Below are positions 18,843 to 31,038 of a stretch of 64,000 nt of DNA, one piece after another. The stretch is from Verrucomicrobiota bacterium. Lineage in GTDB: Bacteria > Verrucomicrobiota > Verrucomicrobiia > Limisphaerales > J093. Numbering within the stretch: position 1 is the stretch's first letter; every line of letters begins with the position of its first letter. The notes below the pieces were generated by a model. It was not told the origin of the DNA and did not search any database. It saw only the letters and a program-made list of their open reading frames with translations. The stretch covers positions 186,001 to 250,000 of the forward strand of contig JAOSKK010000034.1 in NCBI GenBank assembly GCA_027493615.1, written 5' to 3'. A program made the translations under genes and the position numbers.

Positions 18843-20894
18843 ATGCAATTCCCTCGTGTTCGACGTTTTCTCCTCAGCTCCCTGCTGCCCGCCGGTCTGA
18901 GCCTGGCCGCCGTGCCCGCCTGGGCCGCTGACGCCTCCGGCAGCGAGCCCCATCGGCTCAAACGCTCCGAGGCCTTTCTCGGCATCCACTTCGACTTCCA
19001 CGCGGGCCCCGACTGCACCGAGGTGGGCAAGAACACCACGCGGGCCATGATCGAGGCGATCCTTGACCAGGTGAAGCCGGACTATCTGCAGATCGACTGC
19101 AAGGGTCACCCCGGGTTCTCGAGCTACCCCACCAAGGTCGGCAACCCGGCACCCGGCTTCGTGGGAGATCCCTCCGCCTCTGGCGTCAAGTCACGGCCGA
19201 ACGGGGCGTCGCCCTCTACCTCCACTACTCGGGCGTGTGGGATGGCGAAGCCGTGCGACGGCATCCCGAATGGGCGGTGGTCAAGGCGGACGGACAACGG
19301 GACGACCGCATGACCTCCGTGTTCGGACCGTACGTCGACCAGCTCCTGATCCCCCAACTGCGCGAACTGGCCGGCGACTACCGGGCGGACGGCGTCTGGG
19401 TCGACGGCGAGTGCTGGGCAACCGTGCCCGACTACGGGGCCGCGGCCACCGCCGCCTTCCGCGCCGCCACGGGCATCGAGGGGATTCCCAGGAAACCCGG
19501 CGAAGCACACTGGATCGAGTGGATGGACTTCCATCGCGAGGCCTTCCGCAAGTACCTGCGCCATTACCTCGCCGCGCTGAAGGAATCGCATCCGGACTTC
19601 GAGGTGGCCAGCAACTGGGCGTTCAGCGATCACATGCCCGAACCGGTCAGCGCCGACGTGGCGTTTCTTTCGGGCGATTTCTCGCCGCAGAACAGCCTCA
19701 ACTCCGCCCGCTTCTCGGCGCGTTGCCTGCAGAACCAGGGGGAAACCCTGGGACCTGATGTCGTGGTCCTTCAGCGCGCCCCAGGGTCACCCGGTGCGAC
19801 CGCTCAAGTCCGTCAAACAACTCGAACAGGAAGCCGCCATCGTCCTGGCTCAGGGCGGCGGTTACCAGGCGTACTTCCGGCAGAAACGGGACGGTTCCAT
19901 CTATGACTGGCACATGAAACTCATGGCCGAAGTCGCGCAATTCTGCCGCGAACGCCAGGCGATCTGTCATCGGGCCGAGGCGGTGCCGCAGGTGGCGCTG
20001 CTCTACTCGCGGGCCGCCCACTACCGGCAGAGTCCGGCGTTGTTCGCGCCGTGGGGCAGCGACGGCATCCACGCCCTGCGCGGCGTCCTGCAGGCCCTGC
20101 TCGAGTCGCAGAACTCGGTCCAGATCGTGAGCGAACACCACCTGACCGGCCGCATGGCGGACTGGCCGTTGATCGTGGTGCCGGAGTGGAACTATCTCGA
20201 GCCGGCGTTCCGCGACGAACTCGCGGCCTATGCGCGCAACGGCGGAAGCCTCCTGCTGGTGGGACCGAAAGCCGGCGCCTTGTTCGCCCGGGAACTCGGC
20301 GTCGAATTGGACGGTGAAGCGGCCACTGCGGCGCGCTACCTCGAACACGATGGCTGGCTGGCCGGACTGAACACGCCCGTACAACGCGTGCGCCTGGACG
20401 GCCGTGCGCAGCCCTTCGGCAAGCTGCATCACCAGGACGACCCGCGGAGCGCCTTCGACGTGGCCGCGTCGATCGCCCCGCTCGGCCAGGGGCGGATCGC
20501 GGCGGTCTGGTTCAACTTCGGCGACCGCTACCTGAATGCGCGCGTCCCCACGGCCCGGCATTTCCTCGAAGCCCTGGTCCGCCAGCTCTTCCCGCACCCG
20601 ATCGTGGAAGTAACCGGCTCCAGCCTTGTCGACGTCTCGGTGGCGCGGAACCACGGGAAGCTGCTCGTCCATTTCGTCAACACCGCCGGTCCCCACGAGC
20701 AGGAGAAGCAGTATGTGTTCGACGACTTCCCCGCTGCCGGCCCGCTGCAGGTGGCGGTGCGCGTCCCCACCAAGCCGGAGTCGGTCGTGCTGGAACCGGG
20801 CCATCGCCGGCAGCGGTTCGGCTACCGGGACGGCCAGGTGCTGGTGACGCTGCCGCCCGTCGAAATCCACGACGTCCTGGTCATCACCCCTTAG
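18843..20894 (+). CDS. Secreted alpha-L-fucosidase-like glycoside hydrolase, two frameshifts
   Basis: About 683 residues after bridging shifts near 19171 and 19765. A signal peptide (FLLSSLLPAGLSLAAVPAWA) precedes a TIM barrel: LGIHFDFHAGPD, DYLQIDCKGHPG, ADGVWVDGECWA. The Asp in WVDGE sits where GH29 fucosidases have the nucleophile. The second half has a glutamine-amidotransferase-like fold (WPLIVVPEWNYLEPAFRDEL, GGSLLLVGPKAG) followed by a beta domain. That layout is shared with GH29-related and beta-galactosidase-like families, so the sugar cleaved is uncertain. It is likely extracytoplasmic and would feed the nearby sugar porter. Confidence 0.68.
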
Positions 20895-20915
20895 CCCGGT
20901 TACCCCCTGCGCAGG

Positions 20916-20986
20916 GTAGGCGCCGACGTCAGGAGACGTTGTGGGTGAGGGGCCGAGCGACTGCCCCTCCTCACGTCGGCGCCTAC
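20916..20986 (+). repeat. Palindromic repeat family B
   Basis: GTAGGCGCCGACGT at 20916 pairs with its complement ending in CGGCGCCTAC at 20986. A second full copy is at 39389-39460 and a half copy at 41911-41935. Confidence 0.85.
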
Positions 20987-21106
20987 AGTCGATCGCGGTT
21001 TCGTGGGGAGGATTTCTGCTTCGGGCCAGGGGGCCCCGGCGGCTGGCCCGGTCCTTGCCTTCGGTCAAGGCGGCCAGACCGGAAGACCGGGAATGCTCGC
21101 GCCCCG

Positions 21107-22490
21107 ATGCACACGGCTTCCCCTCCGTCGTCGGTGTCCCCGACGTTGCTGCTGGTCACGCTGGTGGCGGTGACCGGCGGCTTTCTTTTCGGTTACGACA
21201 CCGCGGTGATCAACGGGGCCAACCAGTATCTCAAGGCGCACTTCGAGCTGAGCCCGGCCCAGGAAGGGTTCGCGGGGGCGAGCGCCATCCTGGGGTGCAT
21301 TCCTGGCGCGATGTTCGCCGGGTTCCTGAGCGACCGCTTTGGCCGGCGCAAGGTCCTGTTCCTCTGTGCGGTGCTGTACGCGTTGTCGGGGGTTGTTGTC
21401 GGCCATCCCGCGCACCTTCGGCGAGTTCCTGGCGGCGCGGTTCATCAGCGGCCTCGGGATCGGGGCCTCCTCGATGATTTGTCCGATCTACATTGCCGAA
21501 CTCGCGCCCGCCGCCAAACGCGGGCGTCTCGGCTCCCTGTTCCAGCTTGGCATCGTGGTGGGCATCTTCCTCACGTTGTTCGTCAACGCCTGGGTGCAGG
21601 GAATGGGCGATGAAACGTGGAACCGGACCTGGGGTTGGCGCTGGATGCTCGGCGCCGAAGTCGTGCCGGCCGTGGGACTGCTCGCGCTCCTGTTCTTCGT
21701 GCCGGAAAGCCCGCGCTGGCTGTTGCAGGCCGGACAAGAAACCGAGGCCCGCCGCATCCTCGAGGGGGTCGTCGGGCCGGCCCAGGCCGAGCAGGAACTG
21801 GCCGCGGTGCGCGCGGTGCTGGGGAGCGAGGAAGGCCGGCTGAGCGAGTTGTTCCACGCCCGGTTCCGCGCGCCGCTGCTGATCGCGGTCGCGTTGATGG
21901 CCTTCTCCCAGTTCAGCGGGATCAACGCGATCATGTATTACTCGACCAAGATCTTCACCACCGCCGGCGTGGGGGTGAAGGACGCGTTTATGGCCTCGGC
22001 CATTGTGGGGCTCGTGAACGTCATTTTCACCTTCGTCGCCATCGCCTTCGTGGACCGGGCCGGCCGGCGCCCGCTGCTGCTGATCGGCCTGGCCGTCCAG
22101 GTGCTGGCTTTGGGCGCGGTCGGCGGGATGTTCGTGGCGAGGATCGGCGGGGTCCTGCTCCTGGCGGGGATCCTCGGCTTCATCGCCGCATTCGCGATGG
22201 CCTTGGGCCCCATCCCGTGGATCCTGTGCTCCGAGATCTTCCCCACCAAGATCCGGGGGCGCGCCATGTCCGTGGCGACGTTCGTGATCTGGACCTCGTG
22301 TTACGTGGTGGCACAGACGTTTCCCATGTTGAACGACCACCCGGCGATCGGTCCGGCCAAGACCTTCTTCGTGTACGGGGCGTTCAGTCTGGCGGGCCTG
22401 CTGTTTGTGTGGGCCAAGGTGCCCGAGACCAAGGGCCGCACGCTCGAGGCGATCGAGGCTTCCTGGCCCAGTCCCGCCCCGCGGTCTTAA
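21107..22490 (+). CDS. Sugar porter, major facilitator superfamily (XylE/GalP type), one frameshift
   Basis: Twelve membrane segments. Family signatures are GGFLFGYDTAVINGA in helix 1, DRFGRRK after helix 2, PESPRWLL before the central loop, QFSGINAIMYYS in helix 7 and PETKGRTLE at the C-terminus. These proteins import monosaccharides with protons. One base is missing or extra near 21400, at the start of helix 3-4 (SAIPRTFGEFLAARF). ATG 21107 follows repeat B. It lies 212 bp after the fucosidase-like gene, so it may import sugars that enzyme releases. Confidence 0.9.
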
Positions 22491-22672
22491 GCCCGGCTCC
22501 CTGCGGCGAACGACGGCACGACACGCGGCGGCGCGCAACAGGACGAAACATTGACGCCGGGCGGCGGGGGATAACGTGGCCTGACGCGGGTGGCTTGCGG
22601 TGGGTGCCTTGGATGGGTGCCTCTCCCCGCCGGGCCGGACGGCCCGCCGGCCAGGAAACACGGAGTCTGTAT

Positions 22673-25600
22673 ATGCCAGAAGTATCGCCCAGCCAACGGT
22701 CACCGGGAATGATCCGCCGTTCCCGGCGGTTCAAACGGCGCATCGGGTTTGCGGTCGGGTTGGTGGTCCTGCTGTTGCTGTCCTATTTCGTGCTGAGCAA
22801 TAGCTGGTTCTTGAGGACCGTCGTCCTGCCGCGGGTTGCCACCGCCACCGGCACCCGGCTCAGCGTGGCGGACATCTCCCTGCGGCCCTTCTCGCGCCTG
22901 CAGCTCAAGCAGGTGCGCGTCGAGACCACGGGGGACCAACCCCTGCTGCGCGCCGACGAGGTCACCGTCCGCTATCACCTGTTCCGCTTGTTGCGCGGCC
23001 AGATCGCCGTGCCCGAGATCACGCTCGTCCGCCCCGAACTCCATGTGGTGGTGACCGCGGACGGCAAGAGCAACCTCGACCCCTTGCTCACCGGCGAAAC
23101 CCCGCCGCAGAAGCCGGGCCAGAAGCCCGTCGTGCTCGATCTCGGCGCCTTCACCATCCGGTCCGGCAGCCTCACCTATTGTCAGTGGGCCCGGGATGGT
23201 TCCCGCCAGTGCTCCTCCCTCACCAATCTGGACCTCGACCTCACCAACCTGCGCAGTGGCGGGACGGAGGCACCGGTGGAACCCGCGAAGGCCAGCCTCA
23301 AACTCAGCGCCGCCGTCCTCCAGACCATGACCGCCGCCGGCGGCCCCCCAGAATCCGCCCAAGGGAAGCTGACCGGCGCCTTCGAGTTCAGCCTGCTTCC
23401 CGATCTCCTGCCGAACGAGGCGCGCGGCGATGTGCGCCTGGACTTCACCGCCGCGGACGGTGCCCTCAGTGACTTCGCGGGCTGGTCCGGCGTGGTCGAC
23501 CTGGACCTCACCAAGGACGAGTTGCGGCGCCTCTCCCTGAAATTCCTGCGCCAGAACCAGGAACTCGGCGAAGCCCGCCTCTTCGGTCCGTTTAGCGTCT
23601 CGCAGAAGGTGGGCCGCCTCAACTTCCGGCTCAGTTCCATCGGCCACACCGCTCTCAACCTCCTCGGCGCCCCGCTGGGCTTGAACTTCGGCGAAACCGC
23701 CATCGACGGATCCGGCTTCTGCGAAGTAGCCGCCAGTGGCCGGACCTACACGGCCAGCCTGGCCCTGAGCGCCCACCGTTTTTCGGTCCGCCAGGGCGCC
23801 CTTGCCACCCCGCCCCTCGAACTGGCCTTCGAGCTGCGTGGGAACGCCGACCTGAGCGAGAGCCGGGCCCACATCGAACGTCTGTCCTTGACCGGCAAGC
23901 ACCAGGATCGCGACCTGCTCAGTGTGTCCGCCCAAAACGCCCTCCAACCTCGGCTGGGCCAAACAAGAGACCCGCGCCGCGGCTCCGGCACCGACCGTCA
24001 TCGGACTCACCCTCAAGGATCTGCGCCTCTCCGACTGGCGGGCGTTGGTCGGCACCAACGTGCACGAAGGTCTGGTCAACCTGCAGGCCACCATCATCAG
24101 CGCCGACAACGGCCGCCGGCTCACCGCCGACCTGTCCAACACCGTCGAACGCCTGGAACTGGCCCTCGGGGACACCCTATGGAAGGACTTGGGCGCCGTC
24201 TTCTCCGGCCGCCTCAGCCTCTCGGACTACCGCACCGTCAGCTTCGAAGGAGGCCAGTTCACCTACCTCGAGGGCCGCGCCGAACTCCTCAAGTCCCGCA
24301 TCACCGCCAGCTACGACCTTGTCACCCAGGGTGGCAACATCGAAATCGCCTCCAACGGCGAACTGCCCGTCCTGCTGTCACGCCACCCGGTTCCCGAACT
24401 CCACTTCGACCGGGGCACCCTCGGCGCCAGTGTCCTCCTCAACTGGGCCAGCGAGAAATACTCGGGCGGCGTAACCCTCCAGGTCGGCAACGCCGACGGC
24501 ACCGTCGGCGGCTATCGCGTCGACGGCTACAGCGCCCAGTTCGACGCCACCGGCGAACTCCACCGCGACAAGTTCGTCCTGCGCCGCCTCGGCCTCAGCG
24601 CCCGGGAGAGCACCCGGAACGGTGGCACCGTCGAACTGGTCGGGCAGTTCGACGGATCCACCCAGACCGCCCAGCTCAACCTCAACGTCAGCGGCCTCAA
24701 TCAGGCCGGCTTGCGCCCCTTCCTCGCCCCCACGTGGCCCACCCACGACCTCACCTCCGCCACCATCAAGGCCACCGGCGAACTCCGTTACGACGCCGGC
24801 GCCATGCCGCCCATCAACCTCGACGACACCGCCCGCCTCCGACGGCTCGCCGACCAGCTCGCCGCCGGCATCGGCACCACCACCCTCCGCCTCAACGCCG
24901 AGGCCACCAACCTCATTGTCCAGAGCCGGGCGGACGGCAAGTCCAGCCCCCTTCGGCTTTACCCTGCTACTCGCTGGCACGCGCCAGGGCGAACTCTTCA
25001 AAGTGGAGACCAACCGCATCCAGCTCCCCCACCCCCTGCGCGCACAGAACGAACTGCACCTCAACGGCCAGTTCGACTTGGCCCCCCTCAACCCCACGCC
25101 CAGCACGCTCGCCGTGCGCGCCGAGTCGCTGGACCTGACCGACTTCAGCGACCTGGTCACCGTGCTCCACCACCACCACGAACGCCACCGCCGCCGCCCA
25201 GACCCCGGAACCCGAAGTCGAACCGCCCGCTCTCTCGCTGCCGCTCCGCCAACTGGACGCCTCGCTGGACGTCGCCGCCCTGTACCTCCGCGAGATCGAG
25301 GTGCGTAACTGGAAGGCCAAGGCTCAGCTCAAAGACGACCGCCTCACCATCGCCCCCTTCGGCCTCAGACTGAACGGCGGCGACGTCACCGCCACGGCCG
25401 CGCTGGATCTCACCCGCCCGGGTTACACGTACCAGTTCACCGCCAGCGCAAACCAGGTGCCCCTCGCCCCCCTCGTCAATTCGAGCACCCCCGAATACCG
25501 CGATTCCGTTCAGGGCCAGTTCCTCGGCCAACTCGCCATCGGCGGGGCCGGCATCACCGGTCAAGCCTCCAGCGGCACCTCAACGGCACCGCCCAGGTGA

Positions 25601-26331
25601 GCTCCACCAACCTCTCCTTCCAGATCGTCACCCCCCGCACCAAGAAGCTCCTCACCACCCTCGCCACCGCCCTCCGCATCCAGGACCTCGCGCAGTCCCC
25701 GCTCACCCTCCTGGCCGCCAACGTCATGATCACCAACGGCGCTGTGAACGTCCGCCCCTTCACCGCCGCCAGCGACGCTTTCTTCGCCACTTCCGAGGGC
25801 GTCATCCGGCTTGAACCCGTGCTCACGAACTCGACCATCCAGCTCCCCGTGCAGTTCGCGTTGCGTGGGGACCTCGCCCGCCAAATCAAACTGACCGGCC
25901 TCACCCCCACCTCCCGCACCAACTACCTGGCGTTGCCCCCTGGTCCGCGTGGCCGGCACCCTCGGCGCCCCCGAGACTGAGATCGACAAGGTCCGGCTGG
26001 CCGCCCTCCTCGCTGGCAGCGTCGGCGGCGCCCTCGGCGGCCAAACCGGCACCGCCACTCCAGGGCGTCGGCAGCCTCCTCCAGGGGACGCCAAGGAAGC
26101 CCTCGGCAGCCTGAACACCCTCATCCCCGGCCAGCGCCCCCGCCGCCCTCACCAACGTCTTGTCCCTCACGAATCTTCTCGCCCCGGCCAAGGCCCCAAC
26201 CAACGCGCCCCCCACCCGCCACCAATGCCCCGGCCACCAACGCCCCGGCCACGAACGCCGCACCCGCCACCAACGCCCCTTCTCAACCCAACCTCCGGAA
26301 CGTCCTCGATGCCCTGCGCAAACGCGACTAA
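22673..26331 (+). CDS. Large AsmA-like envelope protein, multiple frameshifts
   Basis: About 1,220 residues when frames are joined. Shifts lie near 23940, 24950, 25180, 25575, 25935, 26060 and about 26150-26200. One N-terminal membrane helix (FAVGLVVLLLLSYFVL) is followed by a very long beta-helical region (LSVADISLRPFSRLQLKQVRV, IAVPEITLVRPELHV). This is the AsmA/TamB-type architecture of proteins bridging inner and outer membranes, probably in lipid transport. The C-terminus is rich in Ala-Thr-Asn-Ala-Pro repeats and ends NVLDALRKRD. The density of indels is the highest in the window. The individual family was not resolved. Confidence 0.72.
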
Positions 26332-26353
26332 ACCCGCGCTCCTCCACCCCTTG

Positions 26354-27723
26354 ATGAACCCTGTCCTCGAGTACCTCGCCCAACACCACGAACGCTTCGT
26401 GCGTGACTTGGGGATTACGTCCGCTTCCCCAGCATCTCCGCCCAGCCCCAGCACAAGGCCGATCTCCAGGCCTGCGCCGCCTGGCTCGCCGAACGCTGTC
26501 GCCAGCTCGGCCTTGACACCGAGCTCTGCCCCACGCCGGGTCATCCCATCGTCCTCGCCCGCACCCCCCGGCAGCCCGGCTCCAAACGCCCTCACTTCGT
26601 CGTCTACGGCCACTACGACGTCCAGCCCCCGAACCCTTCGAGCTCTGGACCTCGCCCCCGTTCGAGCCGCGCCTCGCGGGCACCTCCCTGTTTGCCCGCG
26701 GCGCCAGCGACAACAAAGGCCAGCATCTCGCCCACCTCAATGCCGTCGAAGCTTATCTCCGCACCGGCACCGAGCTTCCCTGCGACCTCACCTTCGTCAT
26801 CGAAGGCGAGGAAGAAGTCGGCAGCCGCAACCTCGCCGGCTTTCTCGAAGCACGCCGCAACGAACTGCGCTGCCACCATGTCGTCATCTCCGACACCGGC
26901 ATGCCCGCCCGCGACCTGCCCGCCTTGACCTACGGCCTCCGTGGCATCATCGCCGTCGAACTCAAGCTCACCGGCCCCAGCCGCGACCTCCACTCCGGCA
27001 TCTTCGGCGGCACCGTCGATAACCCCGCGCTCGCCCTCTGCCAGGTCCTCGCCCAGCTCCGCGACCGCCGCGGCCGCGTCAACATCCCCGGCTTCTACGA
27101 CGACGTCGTGCCGCTCTCCCCCTATGAGCGCCGGCAACTCGCCCGCCTGCCCTACCAGGAACGGGCTTACACCAAGTTCCTCGGCGTCCCCAAGCTCTGC
27201 GGCGAAGCCGGCTATACCGCCTGGGAACAGCGCAGCGCCCGACCCACGATCGAGATCAACGGCCTCACCAGCGGCTACCAGGGCGAGGGCAGCAAGACCA
27301 TCATCCCCGCCTGGGCCAGCGCCAAGCTCACCTTCCGGCTCGTGCCCAACCAGAAGCCCCGCCCCATCGCCCGCTGCGTTCAGCGTCACCTCCGCAAGCT
27401 CTGCCCCCCACCGTCCGCGCCGACATCCAGATCGGCCACGGCGGCGAACCCTACCTCCTGGACCCCGCAGCCCCGCCGCCCGCGCCGCCTTGCGCGCCCT
27501 CGCCAAGGCCTTCGACCGCGAACCCGTCCTGCTCCGCGAAGGCGGTTCCATCCCCATCGTCACCGAGTTCCAACGCATTCTCGGTGCCGAAACCCTCCTC
27601 CTCGGCCTGGCGTTGCCCGACGACAACGCCCACTCGCCCAACGAGAAGTTCGACCTCGACAACTACGCCGCCGGCATGCGCCTCGGCGCGGCGCTCTGGC
27701 CCGAGCTGGCGGCCATCGCCTGA
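26354..27723 (+). CDS. M20-family metallo-dipeptidase, frameshifted
   Basis: Zinc dipeptidase of the carnosinase/PepV-like group. Metal ligands and catalytic residues are in VYGHYDVQPP, ARGASDNKGQ, IEGEEEVGSRN and VISDTGM. DLHSGIFGG is the dimer-domain His motif, and NAHSPNEKFDL holds the last metal His. It cleaves dipeptides or acyl amino acids in the cytoplasm. One-base shifts near 26413, 26628 and 27405 are required; each lost base lies beside a C or G run. It starts 22 bp after the AsmA-like gene and ends 9 bp before lgt. Confidence 0.88.
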
Positions 27724-27732
27724 TCCCCCATC

Positions 27733-28503
27733 GTGGACCAAATCGCGTTCCGTATCGGCGGCTTCGCCATTCACTGGTACGGCATCCTCGCCGCGGCCGG
27801 CTTCCTCGCCGGGCTATGGACCGCCAGCCGCCGTGCTGCGCGGTCGCCCCTGCCGCGACAGGCCATCGCGGACCTGGGCCCCTGGTTGATCCTCGGAACT
27901 CTCGCCGGCGCGCGCGTGTGGTTCGTCGCCGCGTACTGGCGCGAGGAGTTCTCCGGCCAACCGCTCTGGCAGATCTTCAACGTCCGCGGCGGCGGACTCG
28001 TCTTCTACGGCGGACTGGCCGGAGCTGCCCTCACCACCCTGGCCTTCGCGCGTCTCCGCCGCCTGCCCCTCTGGGAACTGGCCGACGCCCTGGCGCCCAG
28101 CATCGCTCTCGGCCACGCCTTCGGACGCGTCGGCTGCTTCATCCACGGTTGCTGCTACGGGACACCCACCCGCCTCCCGTGGGCCGTTCACTATCACGAC
28201 GCCCTCAACGGGGCCGGCGTCGGCCTGCACCCCACCCAACTCTACGAAGCCCTCCTCCTCCTCGCCCTCTACGGCACCCTCGCCTGGCAATACCGCCGGA
28301 AACGTTTCGCCGGTCAGACGTTCTCCTTCTACCTGCTCGGCTACGCCACCCTCCGCTTCGCCGTCGAGTTCTTCCGCGGCGATTACGGCACCCAGCATTT
28401 CGGCGGCCTCAAGCCCGGCCAGGCCTTCAGCGTGGTCGCCTTCGCCGCCGGCCTCTGGCTCTTCGCCGCCCGCAGCCGCGCCGCCACCGCTTCTCCCCGC
28501 CCG
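27733..28503 (+). CDS. lgt: Prolipoprotein diacylglyceryl transferase, fused in frame to rluD
   Basis: Transfers diacylglycerol from phosphatidylglycerol to the lipobox Cys of lipoproteins in the inner membrane. FAIHWYGILAAAGFLAGL, GGLVFYGGLAGA, HAFGRVGCFIHGCCYG and LHPTQLYEALL are family signatures, and the CCYG form occurs in this phylum. About 257 residues is a usual length. There is no in-frame stop: reading continues straight into the S4 domain of the pseudouridine synthase. A TGA in another frame at 28509 overlaps a possible GTG start at 28504, so two coupled genes with an unseen indel is as likely as a true fusion. Confidence 0.9.
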
Positions 28504-29483
28504 GTGCCTGACCGAATCGACACCCTCCACGTCGAGGTGTCCCAACCGCGCACGCGGCTCGATGCCTTCCTGCGCGAGCGCTTCCCCGGTGTGTCGCGCG
28601 TCCACCTCCAGCGCCTCATCCGCGACGGCGCGGTGCGCGTGAACGGGGCGGCCGTCAAACCCACCCACGCACCGCTCGCCGGGAAACCATCACCGTCGCG
28701 TGGCCCGAGGCCCGCCCCCTCCACCCTCACCCCGCGCGAGCTCCCGCTGCAGGTCGTGTTCGAGGATGACCAGTTGGTCGTGCTCGACAAGGCCCCGGGC
28801 ATGGTGGTGCACCCGGCCGGCGGGCATGAGGACAACACGCTCGTCCACGCGCTCCTCCACCATTGCCAGGGACGGCTCAGCGGCATCGGCGGCGTCGCCC
28901 GCCCCGGCCTGGTCCACCGCCTCGACCAGTTCACCAGCGGCCTGTTGGTCGTGGCCAAGGACGACGCCACACACCTCGAACTCGCCCGCCAGTTCGCCGA
29001 GCGGGATGTCATCAAGCTCTACGACGCCCTCCTCTGCGGCGAGCTCGCCCGCGAGTCCGGCGAGATCCAGGCGGCCATCGCCCGGCATCCCAGCCATCGC
29101 AAGGTCATGACCGTCCGCGAAGGCGGCCGGGCCGCCCGCACCGGCTACCGCGTGCTCGAACGTCTGCACGGCGCGACGCTCGTCGAGGCCCGGCTCCACA
29201 CCGGCCGCACCCACCAGATCCGCGTCCACTTCCAGCACCTCGGCCATCCCCTGGTGGGGACCTGACCTACGGCAAACGGCCGAACGCCCGCCTGGCCGAG
29301 CTCACCGGGGTGCACGCCCCGCGGCAGATGTTGCACGCGCGGTTCCTGGCCTTCCGCCATCCGCTCGGCGGCCGGCCCGTCCAGTTCACCTCGCCCTGGC
29401 CCGCCGATTTCGCCGCCACCGTTCAGGCGCTGCGACGCAACACCGTGTCGCGCTGCGCCCAGGCCGGGTCCGCGTCGGGATAG
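28504..29483 (+). CDS. RluA/RluD-family 23S rRNA pseudouridine synthase, frameshifted
   Basis: An N-terminal S4 RNA-binding domain (TRLDAFLRERFPGVSRVHLQ) precedes the catalytic domain with the diagnostic LVHRLDQFTSGLLVVAK, whose Asp attacks uridine C1'. HTGRTHQIRVHFQHLGHPL is the conserved C-terminal motif. Two compensating shifts near 28682 and 28735 disturb the linker between domains. Another near 29260 must be bridged to read LTYGKRPNARLAEL to the stop. RluD modifies helix 69 of 23S rRNA; other RluA members target other sites, so the exact target is not assigned. The tail overlaps convergent nadB by 61 bp. Confidence 0.88.
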
Positions 29484-31027
29484 TCCAGGTTGAAGTGCAG
29501 GCCCCGGCTCTCCGGCCGCGCCATCGCGCTGCGCACGATCAGCTCCGCCACCAGCGCGATGTTGCGCAGCTCGAGCAGGTCCGCGGTCACCTTGAAATCC
29601 CAGTAAAACTCCGTGATCTCCGCCTGCAGATTCGCAATCCGGTTCGCCGCGCGTTGCAGCCGCTTGTTCGTCCGCACAATGGCCACATAGTCCCACATCA
29701 GCCGCCGGATCTCGTCCCAGAGATGCGCCACCACCACCAGTTCGTCCGGGTTCTGCGCATCCCCGGATTGCCAGGGCGGAATCGACGCGGCGAGCGGTGC
29801 CGCCGCTTCCCGCAGCGCCCGGCGGGACGCCCGGTGCGCCCCCACCAGCGCCTCGAGCAGGGAATTGCTCGCCAGCCGGTTGGCCCCGTGCAGCCCCGTG
29901 CACGCCACCTCGCCAATCGCGTACAGGCCCGCAATCTCCGTCGCCCCGTCCAGATCCGTCACCACCCCGCCGCACTGGTAATGCGCCGCCGGCACCACCG
30001 GGATGGGTTCCTTGGTAATGTCAATCCCCGCCTCCAGACAGGTGCGATAGATGTTCGGGAAGCGCTGGATGATGAACGGCGCCGGCTTGTGCGTGATGTC
30101 CAGGTACACATGGTCCGCCCCCGTCCGCTTCATCTCGCTGTCGATCGCCCGCGCCACAATGTCCCGCGGCGCCAGTTCCTTGCGCGCATCGTACCGCGCC
30201 ATGAACTCCGCCCCCGCCAGATCCCGCAAAACCGCCCCTCCCCGCACCGCCTCGCTGATCAGAAACGACTTCACCTTCGGATGGTACAGACAGGTCGGAT
30301 GGAACTGCATGAACTCCAGATTCGCCACCGCCGCCCCCGCCCGGTACGCCATCGCCACCCCGTCCCCCGTCGCAATGTCCGGGTTCGTCGTGTACAGGTA
30401 CACCTTCCCGCATCCCCCGTCGCCAACACCACCGTCGGCGCCGAAAAGGCCGTCACTTCCCTCCGCTTTCGACAGCACATAGGCGCCCACGCAACGGTTC
30501 GGGCCCGACACGCCCAGCTTCTGCGTCGTGATCAGGTCCACCGCAATGTGGTTCTCGAAGATCGCGATGCGCGGATGCCGCTCGGCCGCGTCCACCAACG
30601 CCCGTTCGATCTCCCGGCCGGTCATGTCCTTCGCGTGAACAATGCGCCGCTTCGAATGCCCCCCTTCCCGGCCCAGGTCCAGCTCGTGACGCCCCGGTTG
30701 CCCTGGCACTTCCCGCTCCGTGAAACGCAGCCCCAACTCGATCAGCTCCCGAATCCGTGCCGGCCCCTCCTCCACCACCGTCCGCACCGCCTCCTCCCGA
30801 CACAACCCCGCCCCCGCCACCAGCGTGTCCCGCACATGCAGCTCGAACGAGTCCTCCGGGCTGATCACCGACGCGATGCCGCCCTGCGCGTAGTTGGTGT
30901 TGGATTCCGCGCTGCCTTTCTTGGTCACCAGCGCCACCGAGCCATGCTCGGCGGCGCGCAACGCGTAGAAGAGACCCGCAATTCCGCTGCCGATGACGAG
31001 GTGGTCAAACTGCCTTTGAGGGTTCAT
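29423..31027 (-). CDS. nadB: L-aspartate oxidase
   Basis: FAD enzyme that oxidises L-aspartate to iminoaspartate, the first step of NAD synthesis. HLVIGSGIAGLFYAL binds FAD. NTNYAQGGIASV, MQFHPTCLY, HYQCGGV and LHGANRLASNSLLEAL are diagnostic. The open frame is full length (534 residues), but residues about 190-205 are replaced by a Gly/Asp-rich run. Another frame over 30415-30465 encodes the expected APTVVLATG, so two compensating indels probably lie there. nadA and nadC are not in the window. panC follows on the same strand within 12 bp upstream. Confidence 0.94.
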   Translation of the reverse strand: MNPQRQFDHLVIGSGIAGLFYALRAAEHGSVALVTKKGSAESNTNYAQGGIASVISPEDSFELHVRDTLVAGAGLCREEAVRTVVEEGPARIRELIELGLRFTEREVPGQPGRHELDLGREGGHSKRRIVHAKDMTGREIERALVDAAERHPRIAIFENHIAVDLITTQKLGVSGPNRCVGAYVLSKAEGSDGLFGADGGVGDGGCGKVYLYTTNPDIATGDGVAMAYRAGAAVANLEFMQFHPTCLYHPKVKSFLISEAVRGGAVLRDLAGAEFMARYDARKELAPRDIVARAIDSEMKRTGADHVYLDITHKPAPFIIQRFPNIYRTCLEAGIDITKEPIPVVPAAHYQCGGVVTDLDGATEIAGLYAIGEVACTGLHGANRLASNSLLEALVGAHRASRRALREAAAPLAASIPPWQSGDAQNPDELVVVAHLWDEIRRLMWDYVAIVRTNKRLQRAANRIANLQAEITEFYWDFKVTADLLELRNIALVAELIVRSAMARPESRGLHFNLDYPDADPAWAQRDTVLRRSA

Positions 31028-31038
31028 GTCGCCGCAAC

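Noticed and set aside
22500..27700. Hypothesis that the dense frameshifts mark a decaying pseudogene region
   Set aside because: Sequence on each side of the shifts stays fully conserved, without internal stops or deletions; errors beside G/C runs explain it better.
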